DNA from: Tepidibacter hydrothermalis
GTDB taxonomy: Bacteria > Bacillota > Clostridia > Peptostreptococcales > Peptostreptococcaceae
Assembly (NCBI RefSeq): GCF_029542625.1
Contig: NZ_CP120733.1
Coordinates: 248,001-312,000 of the forward strand
Direction: 5' to 3'
Length of the DNA: 64,000 bases
Shown here: positions 55,021-62,679 of the stretch, piece by piece
Numbering within the stretch: the first letter of the stretch is position 1
How the letters are laid out: each line of letters opens with the position of its first letter
Translations under genes and position numbers: made by a program
The notes under the pieces: generated by a model
What the model was told of the DNA's origin: nothing
Seen by the model: only the letters and a program-made list of their open reading frames with translations
Database searches by the model: none

Positions 55021-56622
55021 ATGAGAATAAAGACTAAAAAAAGGATTATAGGAGTTATAGGTTGTTTGATTTTCAATTTAGTATTTTTAAGTGGTTTTTC
55101 ATATGCAGATAGTCTGCCAAAAAAATATGATTTGAGAGAACTTGAAATAGTAACACCTGTTAAAGACCAAGGAGAGATAAACAGCTGTTGGGCTTTTGCG
55201 GCTTTATCGTCTCTTGAATCCAATATCAAACTTAAGAAAAACAAGGAATATGATTTTTCGGAAAACAATATGATTAATGTTCATGGATTTGACTCAGGCG
55301 CAAAAGATGGAGGAAATCTAGTCATGGCAACAGCTTATCTTGCAAGCTGGAAAGGAGCTGTACTAGAAGAAAAAGATGAATATCCTAAAAATAGATATTC
55401 TACAAATAGAGGAATAAAAAAATCAGATTATCATATTCAAAATGTAATTTATATACCAGAGAGAAAAACATCTGAGGATAATAATAAGATAAAAAAAGCA
55501 ATCATGGATTATGGTGCTGTTTATACAGCTTTTAAGTGGGATGAATCTTATTATAATCAAAGAAAGAGTTCATATAGTTACAATACCTCAAGTAAAGGAA
55601 ATCATGCAGTTTCTATTGTTGGATGGGACGATGAATATTCAAAAGATAATTTTAAAGAAAAACCCGAAAATGATGGAGCGTTCATATGTAAAAATAGTGC
55701 AGGAAGTAATTGGGGAGATGATGGATATTTTTATGTCTCATACTATGATTCTAACATAGGAAAGATAGAGAACGCTGTTTTTATAGCTTCTGAAGAAAGA
55801 TATGACAATATTTATCAGTATGATGAACTTGGAGAAACTTATGATTATGGATATTCAAATGAAACAGCTTGGTTTTCTAATGTCTTTGTAGCCAGAGAAA
55901 ATGAAGAATTAAGTGCTGTAGGTTTTTATACCAATGGAGAAGACTCTGATTATGAGATATGGGTATGTAGAAATTTTGAAGATATGAATTCGTTTAAAGA
56001 TATGAAAAAAATAGAGCAAGGAAAAATAGATACTATTGGATATCATACAATTTCAACTGATAAGATTGATTTAAACAAAAATGAAAAGTTTGCTGTTGTT
56101 ATAAAATTAAAAACAAAAGGACAAGAGTATCCTGTAGCTGGTGAAAGTCCGAACGGAAAACATTCAAGTAAAGCAAAAGCTAATAAAAATGAGAGTTTTA
56201 TTAGTCCTAATGGGAAAGAGTGGAGTGATTTAACTGATATTGAACCCAACGCTAATGTTTGTTTAAAAGCTATTACAAAAAATAGATATATTATACAAAA
56301 TCAAGGGAATTTAGAAGTACAATTAATAGAAAAAAATGATTCTATTGATAATAATGGACAAGTAGATATAACTGTAAGAGTAAAAAATAATGAAGATAAA
56401 CCTAAAAATGTTGTTCTAATGTTAGGAATGTATGATGAAAATAATAAGATGGTTGATTCTACAAGTATTAAAAAAGAAATAAAATCAAAAGAAGAAGAGC
56501 TTTTAACAACAGGAGTTTTAATACCTGATAAAGGAAAATATACATTAAAGGGATTTGTTTGGGATGATTCAGATAAAGGAAATTATTTTATAAAAAATCC
56601 TATACATATAAAAATAAGATAG
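55021..56622 (+). CDS. Exported papain-family (C1) cysteine protease
   Basis: 533 aa. A signal peptide precedes a C1A peptidase with PVKDQGEINSCWAFAALSS (catalytic Cys56), GNHAVSIVGWDD (His195) and CKNSAGSNWGDDGYF (Asn225). A lectin-like domain (~270-420) and a C-terminal CARDB-like beta domain (~430-533) follow. There is no propeptide of usual length and no SLH anchor. Related clostridial surface proteases process or remodel S-layer proteins, and the SLH protein at 46 kb is a possible substrate (inference). GGGGAGAAGG precedes the ATG. A terminator closes the gene. Confidence 0.88.
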   Translation: MRIKTKKRIIGVIGCLIFNLVFLSGFSYADSLPKKYDLRELEIVTPVKDQGEINSCWAFAALSSLESNIKLKKNKEYDFSENNMINVHGFDSGAKDGGNLVMATAYLASWKGAVLEEKDEYPKNRYSTNRGIKKSDYHIQNVIYIPERKTSEDNNKIKKAIMDYGAVYTAFKWDESYYNQRKSSYSYNTSSKGNHAVSIVGWDDEYSKDNFKEKPENDGAFICKNSAGSNWGDDGYFYVSYYDSNIGKIENAVFIASEERYDNIYQYDELGETYDYGYSNETAWFSNVFVARENEELSAVGFYTNGEDSDYEIWVCRNFEDMNSFKDMKKIEQGKIDTIGYHTISTDKIDLNKNEKFAVVIKLKTKGQEYPVAGESPNGKHSSKAKANKNESFISPNGKEWSDLTDIEPNANVCLKAITKNRYIIQNQGNLEVQLIEKNDSIDNNGQVDITVRVKNNEDKPKNVVLMLGMYDENNKMVDSTSIKKEIKSKEEELLTTGVLIPDKGKYTLKGFVWDDSDKGNYFIKNPIHIKIR

Positions 56623-56646
56623 AAATTATATAACTATAAATTTAAT

Positions 56647-56688
56647 AAAAAAGTCTCGTATTATAAAAAATAATGCGAGACTTTTTTA
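56647..56688. terminator. Bidirectional intrinsic terminator
   Basis: AAAAAAGTCTCGTATTAT, loop, ATAATGCGAGACTTTTTT. Confidence 0.88.
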
Positions 56689-56799
56689 TTTGTTATATTA
56701 TGACATAAATACATAAAAAAAGTAAAAATATCAAAGGATTTACATATTCTTTGTCGAATAATATAAATACAAAAATTATTACTAGGGGGAGTGTTTTTC

Positions 56800-57612
56800 A
56801 TGTCTTATTTTTTAACAGACGATAATAATAAAATCTATTATGAGGTAGAGGGAGAAGGAAAACCTGTAATTTTTACACATGGATGGACTTGTAACCATGA
56901 ATTTTTTAAGAAACAAGTATCTGAGTTATCTAAAAACTATAAAGTGATTACTTATGATTTAAGAGGACATGGAATATCTGAGCGTCCTGAAAATGGATTA
57001 ACTATGGAGAGATTAGCAAAAGATTTAAGAAATTTAATTGATCATTTAGAATTAAAAGATGTAGTAGTAGCAGGTTGGTCTATGGGAACAACTATTATAT
57101 TAGAATATGTAAGACAATTTGGTTGTGATAAATTAAATAAAATTTGTTTCATAGATATGACACCTAAGGTTATAGCAGATTCAAAATGGAATATGGGCTT
57201 GTTTGGAGAATTTACACATCAGGATAATTTAGATCATATTGCAAATGCTGCTGGAGATTGGCCAAAATTGATAGAAAGTTTTGTACCATCATTATTTGCA
57301 ACTTCAGGATGCAGAATAAAAGAAGATATGAATTGGGTATATGAACAAGTTAGAAAGAATACTCCGCATGTAGTAGTTGATTGTTGGATATCTATGTCAA
57401 ATAAAGACTATAGACCAGAACTATCAAAAATAAAAGTACCGTGTTTAATAACTAGAGGAGAAGAGAGTGCATTTTGTACTTTAGAAACAGTTAATTATAT
57501 GGAAAAAGAGATTTCAGATGCTAAAGTAATAAATTATTCTAAATGTGGTCATATATTATTTATGGAAGAACCTGAAATGTTCAATAAAGATTTTGAACAA
57601 TTTATAAAGTAG
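56800..57612 (+). CDS. Alpha/beta hydrolase
   Basis: 270-aa cytoplasmic hydrolase. Oxyanion region FTHGWTCNHEFF, nucleophile elbow AGWSMGTT (Ser), acid in the LITRGEESAF strand area, and His in KCGHILFMEEPE. It resembles non-haem chloroperoxidase/esterase types, but the substrate cannot be told. ATG 56800 is 9 nt from AGGGGGA; a GTG at 56791 directly abuts that site and is less likely. Single-gene unit. Confidence 0.85.
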   Translation: MSYFLTDDNNKIYYEVEGEGKPVIFTHGWTCNHEFFKKQVSELSKNYKVITYDLRGHGISERPENGLTMERLAKDLRNLIDHLELKDVVVAGWSMGTTIILEYVRQFGCDKLNKICFIDMTPKVIADSKWNMGLFGEFTHQDNLDHIANAAGDWPKLIESFVPSLFATSGCRIKEDMNWVYEQVRKNTPHVVVDCWISMSNKDYRPELSKIKVPCLITRGEESAFCTLETVNYMEKEISDAKVINYSKCGHILFMEEPEMFNKDFEQFIK

Positions 57613-57643
57613 TTTGTAAATAATAAATATTTAAATTAATGTA

Positions 57644-57693
57644 TTTGCCAAAATCATACTTATTTATATATTTACTTGTATGATTTTGGCAAA
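57644..57693. repeat. 16-bp perfect inverted repeat
   Basis: TTTGCCAAAATCATAC, 18-nt loop, GTATGATTTTGGCAAA, ending ~40 bp before the chemoreceptor gene. There is no T-tract, so an operator is as likely as a terminator. Confidence 0.6.
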
Positions 57694-57735
57694 AATTATT
57701 AATATACAAATTTACTTTTTTTGAGGAGGATTTAT

Positions 57736-59526
57736 ATGAGATCTAAGCAGTTATTTTGGAAATTAACATTATCATTAGAGTTAGTAACTTACGCAGTAGT
57801 AATACCAATAGCTGTTATAGGAATTTTTTTAATTGGTAATTTTTTTGATGATAGGTTTTTCTCTGGAGTTTTGGGATTGGTAATTGCTGTTGCTATAAAT
57901 ATTTTGGTTGGTCTAATGTTTAGAAAAAAATTTTTATACGATAATTTAAAATTACTTTACCAAGAGGAAGAATGTAATGATTCTGATTTATGTAAAATAA
58001 AAGAAGGGTTACTAAGATTTCCATTAAGAGAAGGTATTGTTATGTTTTTTAGATGGGCATTAGGGGTTCCAAGTATTCTTCTTTTTACGAATATATTTAT
58101 TCCTATTTTAGCAAAACAGTACTTTATTTCTTTTATAATAGGGTTATGTCTAGCGATAATAGGATTTATGTGTAATTATCTTAATTCAGAAAAACTATTA
58201 TTTGAGATATTTTTAGAAAAAAAGCTTTATAAAATAGATATAGATGATTCTAAGTATATTAATTTTGGACTAGGTAAAAAAATATCTTTTGTTATTTTAT
58301 CAATATTAACTTTGGCAACATTTTGCTATTGGTATTTAGAATACAGCTTTAATATAGGGTTACTTGATGAAAATAAATATATATTCTATTTTATGTCTAC
58401 TTTCATGATTTTAGCTTATGTAATTAGTGTTTATGCATATATTTTTATAAGCAATATAAAAAAGAATATATGTCAAATAGAATCTGTTATAAATAGTATT
58501 TCAGAAAAAAATTTGAATGTAAATGTAGCTAGAATTACTTCAGATGAATTAGGGAATATAAGTAAAGATGTATACATAATGAAGAACAATTTCAAGAAAT
58601 TTATAACAGAGATTTTGAATGAGACAGAAAAAAATGAGGATTATTCTAGAGAATTATCTGAATTATCTAACGAAACATTAGATTCAATAGATTTTGTAGC
58701 GGCCTCTGTAAAAGAATTATCTAAAGGATCATCTAATCAAGCACTAGAAGCTAAAGATGCAGTTTTTAAATTATCTGGCTTAGATAGTGAAATTAACAAT
58801 ACTATAGAAAGTTCTGATTTAGTAAAAAAATATGTTGATAATGCAGGACAGGCGAGTAAGAATGGAATTAAGGTTATAGATGATTTGAAATTTAAGTTTG
58901 AAGATAATGTTAAGGTAACTAAGGATATTGTAAAAAATGTTTCTGACTTATCCAGTAAATCTATATTAATTGATGACATTATTAATGCAATAACTGACAT
59001 CTCTAAGCAAACCAATCTGTTATCTTTAAATGCAAGTATAGAAGCAGCAAGAGCTGGGGAGGCAGGTAAAGGATTTGCAGTAGTAGCAGACGAAATAAGA
59101 AAGCTTTCAGAGCAAACTGATAAAGCAACTAATGATGTAAGAGAGATAATAGAAAAGATGCAATTAGAAGTAGAAAATACAAAAGAAAATGTGAGAAGAG
59201 CTCAATTAATAATGGATGAAACTACTCAAGTTTCTGATAATGCTTATGAATCTTTTCAATTAATAAATAATTCGGTAGAGCAAATGATTGAAAGGGTTGA
59301 TAACCTATCTACTAGTATATTTAAAATTAATGACGAAAAAATAAAGGTAGTTAAATCTATAGATAGTATATCTACTATAACGCAAGAAGCAGCATATTCA
59401 ACTCAAGAATTGAGTTCGAGTGCACAAGAGCAAGTAACAAGTATAAATAAAGTATCTGTAATGGCAAATGATTTAAAAGAATCTGCAAAAGTATTAAAAG
59501 ATGAAGTAGTTAAATTTGAAATCTAA
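57736..59526 (+). CDS. Multi-TM methyl-accepting chemotaxis protein
   Basis: 596 aa. The N-terminal ~245 residues contain about six TM helices instead of the usual two flanking a periplasmic sensor. A HAMP-like segment follows (~250-300, [18 protein letters not shown]), then an MCP signalling domain with tip [22 protein letters not shown] and [17 protein letters not shown]. The membrane domain is probably the sensor, so the signal may be a membrane or lipophilic cue (inference). GAGGAGG at 57723 sets ATG 57736. Confidence 0.88.
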   Translation: MRSKQLFWKLTLSLELVTYAVVIPIAVIGIFLIGNFFDDRFFSGVLGLVIAVAINILVGLMFRKKFLYDNLKLLYQEEECNDSDLCKIKEGLLRFPLREGIVMFFRWALGVPSILLFTNIFIPILAKQYFISFIIGLCLAIIGFMCNYLNSEKLLFEIFLEKKLYKIDIDDSKYINFGLGKKISFVILSILTLATFCYWYLEYSFNIGLLDENKYIFYFMSTFMILAYVISVYAYIFISNIKKNICQIESVINSISEKNLNVNVARITSDELGNISKDVYIMKNNFKKFITEILNETEKNEDYSRELSELSNETLDSIDFVAASVKELSKGSSNQALEAKDAVFKLSGLDSEINNTIESSDLVKKYVDNAGQASKNGIKVIDDLKFKFEDNVKVTKDIVKNVSDLSSKSILIDDIINAITDISKQTNLLSLNASIEAARAGEAGKGFAVVADEIRKLSEQTDKATNDVREIIEKMQLEVENTKENVRRAQLIMDETTQVSDNAYESFQLINNSVEQMIERVDNLSTSIFKINDEKIKVVKSIDSISTITQEAAYSTQELSSSAQEQVTSINKVSVMANDLKESAKVLKDEVVKFEI

Positions 59527-59567
59527 ATTATTCTTTAATAACGTTGTTTCAATATTATGTTTAATAT

Positions 59568-59627
59568 AAAAATACCTGTCAGGTTTAAAATAAATGGGTT
59601 TACACCCAATCCTGACAGGTATTTTTT
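59568..59627. terminator. Bidirectional terminator between convergent genes
   Basis: AAAATACCTGTCAGG ... CCTGACAGGTATTTTTT: a 15-bp stem with an inner GGGTTTACACCC hairpin. It serves the chemoreceptor and the convergent lipoprotein gene. Confidence 0.85.
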
Positions 59628-59645
59628 ATAACGAGTAGACGAATT

Positions 59646-60323
59646 TTATATATTTATATAATCCATTATTTTATTTAATGGAACTTTAATTTCAACTGAT
59701 TGATCATTTCTATCAAAAATTATCATATTTTTATCTGTGAAATATATATTTTCAAATATATTTTCATTACCTATTGGATTCTCTATATTCAAATCTTCCT
59801 TTTCAATAATATCATCTACAATTGATTTTATTTTTTCTACAGATTCTTCAGAATTAAATAGTTTTTTCATTTCTATTAAATTTCCGTTTTTCATGTTGAT
59901 ATTGATTGTTTCAAAATATGAATATTTTTTAATGTTATCAGGGCTAGTTACAATATTATATTTGATACTTAAAATATCAGCTGTTTTTGATGTTATTTCA
60001 AAGCTATCATCGACAACATTAGCTTCTGCTGCTAAAAGACTTTGAATACCTAGAAATTCATCTTTTATAGTTGTATTAACTTTAGTTTCTAACTCTTTAT
60101 TTGCTAACTCATTTATTTGAGGATATGTAATCTTCAAAGATATATCTTCTTCATAAATTGTAGTAGTAAAAGAATTTGTAACGGTTTGGGTTGTATAAGA
60201 ATTACTGTCTAAAGATTTTTCTTCTTGTGAAGAGTTAACATCATCTTTATTTGAACATCCAATTGATAATGATGCTACCATAAATATAATTAACAGTATT
60301 GATAATAACTTGAAATTCTTCAT
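59646..60323 (-). CDS. DUF4163/DUF3298 (RsiV-like extracellular domain) lipoprotein
   Basis: 225-aa lipoprotein (lipobox LSIGC, Cys23). A Ser/Asp-rich spacer leads to a DUF4163/DUF3298-type fold (TIYEEDISLKITYPQI, LSIKYNIVTS, FETININMKNGNLIEMKKLF), as found in the outer part of RsiV and PdaC. RsiV uses this fold to sense lysozyme; here there is no sigma-factor-binding part, so it may be a sensor accessory or inhibitor. It diverges from the two-component operon and its promoter shares a 14-nt motif with that operon. Confidence 0.75.
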   Translation of the reverse strand: MKNFKLLSILLIIFMVASLSIGCSNKDDVNSSQEEKSLDSNSYTTQTVTNSFTTTIYEEDISLKITYPQINELANKELETKVNTTIKDEFLGIQSLLAAEANVVDDSFEITSKTADILSIKYNIVTSPDNIKKYSYFETININMKNGNLIEMKKLFNSEESVEKIKSIVDDIIEKEDLNIENPIGNENIFENIYFTDKNMIIFDRNDQSVEIKVPLNKIMDYINI

Positions 60324-60384
60324 TATAAATCTCCTTTTTAGTAGTATAGGTCTTAATTTGATTTTATAATATAATTAATTAAAA

Positions 60385-60406
60385 AAAGTTACAATTAGAT
60401 TACAAT
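60385..60406 (-). promoter_or_regulatory. Direct-repeat operator-like site, copy 1
   Basis: Minus strand: TTGTAA-TCTAA-TTGTAA-C, two TTGTAA units 11 bp apart, followed by TTT. TATAAA-like -10 lies 19 nt downstream (60368-60363). The 11-bp period is typical of OmpR/PhoB-family binding sites. Confidence 0.5.
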
Positions 60407-60429
60407 GATTTTGGATAATATATATGTAC

Positions 60430-60605
60430 ATGAGTCACCGCGTTATCGAGTAGACGAATCTTTTATAACGAATAGGAAATTATATTCCTTTTTAAGTTGT
60501 GGATAACATTGATTGAAGAACTACACTTGCAATTATTTTTGAGCAACGGAGCCTGTAAGGATCGTTGGCGACATGAGTCACCGCGTTAGCGAGTAGACGA
60601 ATTTT
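60430..60605 (+). repeat. R2 element, copy 3 (long form, with extra tail)
   Basis: Shares AACGAATAGGAAATTATATT, CCTTTTTAAGTTGTGGATAA and GAGCAACGGAGCC with copy 2, but its terminal hairpin is changed (CCGCGTTAGCG in place of CATGCGTTAGCATG). A second tail (CACCGCGTTATCGAGTAGACG) lies just before it at 60436, suggesting tandem duplication. A further fragment, AACGAGTAGACGAATTTTAT, is at 59629-59649. Confidence 0.75.
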
Positions 60606-60646
60606 AACCTAATTGTAACTTTGTGTTTAGCAAGTTTTATTATAAT
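60602..60646 (+). promoter_or_regulatory. Direct-repeat operator copy 2 and promoter of the two-component operon
   Basis: TTTTAA-CCTAA-TTGTAA-C (60602-60619), then 21 nt and TATAAT at 60641-60646. The 14-mer CTAATTGTAACTTT is identical to the divergent copy. The site starts within the end of the R2 element. Confidence 0.5.
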
Positions 60647-60668
60647 AGAAAATAAAAAGGGGAATTCT

Positions 60669-61976
60669 ATGTTAAAAAAAATAAATTTAATTATACTTGG
60701 AATAATTATGCTTATTTCATTATCTGGGTGTAGAGCGTATAAGTCTCCATCAGATTTAATAAAAAGACCTAAAAGCTTAGAAAGTACGAATGATATAAAA
60801 AATATAATATCTAATTTTTTATCAGAACAAGATGCATTAACACTTGCTGTAAGTCAAAAGAACAAAGCATCAATTAGAAAAATTGATATAGATGGAGATA
60901 AAATTGATGAAATACTTTTATTATATAAGAGAGTTGAAAATGTCTATAAAGGCGAAGGTGAATGTGGAGTTATTATACTCAAGAAAAAGAATGACAGATG
61001 GAATGAAATAAACAGGATAGAAGGATGGGGAGACAGTATAGATTTAGTAGAATATAAAGATATAACAGGAGACAAGCTACCTGAAATATTCATAGGATAT
61101 AACAATAGAGGTAGTTCTAATAATAGCTTACGTGTATATTCCTATGGTAGTGGATATTTTGATACAATTTATAATACTCAATATAGAAATTTTGCATTAG
61201 ATGATTTAAATGATGATGGCAAAACTGAATTGATAATTTTAAATAGGTTAGAGGATAATTCTACAAATATAGAAGTTTTAAATTATTTTAATGAAAAAAT
61301 AAATTATACTGATAATCTTTTAATAGATAATAAGAGTTATTACAGTACAATGAATGTAGGAAATGTATCTAAATATAAAAAAGGTATATTTGTTGATTTT
61401 GATATGGGAGTATATGATTCATATACTAATCTATATGTTATGGAAAATAATAAACTAGTTGAGGCTTTAAGAGGAAAAGATAAAGCATCGAGAAGAGATA
61501 TGATTAAATCCCAAGATATAAACAGTGATAATATAATAGAATTTGGACTTATAAACAAGGGGAACTGGAAATATAACTCAAATCCAATTAATATGTGGTA
61601 TCAATGGGATGATAAAGGAAATATTAAATTAGTTTTACGAGAATATTATAACTATAATTATGGATATAAAATAGAAATTCCAAGTAATTGGGATGATAAA
61701 TTTCTTGTTATTGAAGAATATGATGAGAATACTAACAATAAAATAACTTTTTATCCTTTATATAGTAATAAATATTATGGTGAAATGATTTTTTCTATTG
61801 AAACTTATAATAAAGATAAATGGAATCCAGATTTATTAAAAAAACAGAAATATATAGTTTTGAAAGAAAGTGAAAAAAATATAGTTATTGGTATATTAAA
61901 TGCCACTAATAAAGAATCTAAGTATTTTGTAAATGAAAAAATTATAAAAACTATATTTAAAAATATTATTGAGTAG
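60669..61976 (+). CDS. FG-GAP/VCBS-like lipoprotein of the two-component operon
   Basis: 435-aa lipoprotein (lipobox SLSGC, Cys21). Several D-x-D/N-x-D-G-x-x-E/D Ca-binding-like motifs typical of integrin/VCBS repeats occur: DIDGDKIDE, DITGDKLPE, DLNDDGKTE, DINSDNIIE. A C-terminal domain (~345-435) follows. It is probably a beta-propeller exposed at the membrane. AAAGGGGA sets ATG 60669; upstream residues in frame are rejected. The response regulator begins 10 bp downstream, so this lipoprotein may be a sensor partner or an output. Confidence 0.75.
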   Translation: MLKKINLIILGIIMLISLSGCRAYKSPSDLIKRPKSLESTNDIKNIISNFLSEQDALTLAVSQKNKASIRKIDIDGDKIDEILLLYKRVENVYKGEGECGVIILKKKNDRWNEINRIEGWGDSIDLVEYKDITGDKLPEIFIGYNNRGSSNNSLRVYSYGSGYFDTIYNTQYRNFALDDLNDDGKTELIILNRLEDNSTNIEVLNYFNEKINYTDNLLIDNKSYYSTMNVGNVSKYKKGIFVDFDMGVYDSYTNLYVMENNKLVEALRGKDKASRRDMIKSQDINSDNIIEFGLINKGNWKYNSNPINMWYQWDDKGNIKLVLREYYNYNYGYKIEIPSNWDDKFLVIEEYDENTNNKITFYPLYSNKYYGEMIFSIETYNKDKWNPDLLKKQKYIVLKESEKNIVIGILNATNKESKYFVNEKIIKTIFKNIIE

Positions 61977-61986
61977 GTGAACTTCT

Positions 61987-62679
61987 GTGAAAAATAAAAT
62001 TTTAGTATTAGAAGATGAAAGTTCAATAAGGGCATTTATAAAAATAAAACTAAAATCTTTAGGATATGATGTTATAGAAGCTAAAAGTGGTGATGAGGCA
62101 TTAAAAAAAGTAGATAATACTATAGATATTGCTTTACTTGATGTAATGCTTCCAGATATAGATGGATTTGAGGTTTGCAAAATGATTAGGAAAAATTATG
62201 CTGGTATTGGAATTATTATGATTACGGCAAAAGGACAAGAAGATGATAAAGTGGTAGGGCTTAAAAGTGGAGCAGATGATTATATTGTGAAACCGTTTAG
62301 TCCTAAAGAACTAGCAGCTAGAATTGAATCATTACTTAGAAGAATTAATATAAGCTCAAATAGATCAAATACAAATATTATTGAGAATAAACCTTTTAAA
62401 CTAGATTTAGATAAGAAATCCTTAATTAAAAATAATGAAGTAATAGCACTTACTCCAACCGAATATGCAATTATAGAACTTTTAATAACTAATACCGATA
62501 AAGTTATAAGTAGAGATGAAATATTGGATGAAGTATGGGGTAAAAATTATTTTGGAGATATAAAAACTGTAGATGTTAATGTGAGAAGAATACGACAAAA
62601 AATAGAAGAGAATGCTTCAAAACCAGATTATATAAAAACAGTTAGAGGACACGGTTATATATGGAGTGTGGATGAATGA
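61987..62679 (+). CDS. OmpR/PhoB-family response regulator
   Basis: 230 aa. The receiver domain has the acidic pocket LEDESS, phospho-Asp in LLDVMLPDIDG, Thr in MITAKGQ and Lys in VKPFSP. A C-terminal winged helix follows (LTPTEYAIIELLITN ... VDVNVRRIRQKIEEN ... VRGHGYIW). GTG start after AGGTGA. Overlaps the kinase gene by 4 bp (ATGA). The direct repeats at 60.39 and 60.61 kb are plausible targets. Confidence 0.94.
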   Translation: MKNKILVLEDESSIRAFIKIKLKSLGYDVIEAKSGDEALKKVDNTIDIALLDVMLPDIDGFEVCKMIRKNYAGIGIIMITAKGQEDDKVVGLKSGADDYIVKPFSPKELAARIESLLRRINISSNRSNTNIIENKPFKLDLDKKSLIKNNEVIALTPTEYAIIELLITNTDKVISRDEILDEVWGKNYFGDIKTVDVNVRRIRQKIEENASKPDYIKTVRGHGYIWSVDE

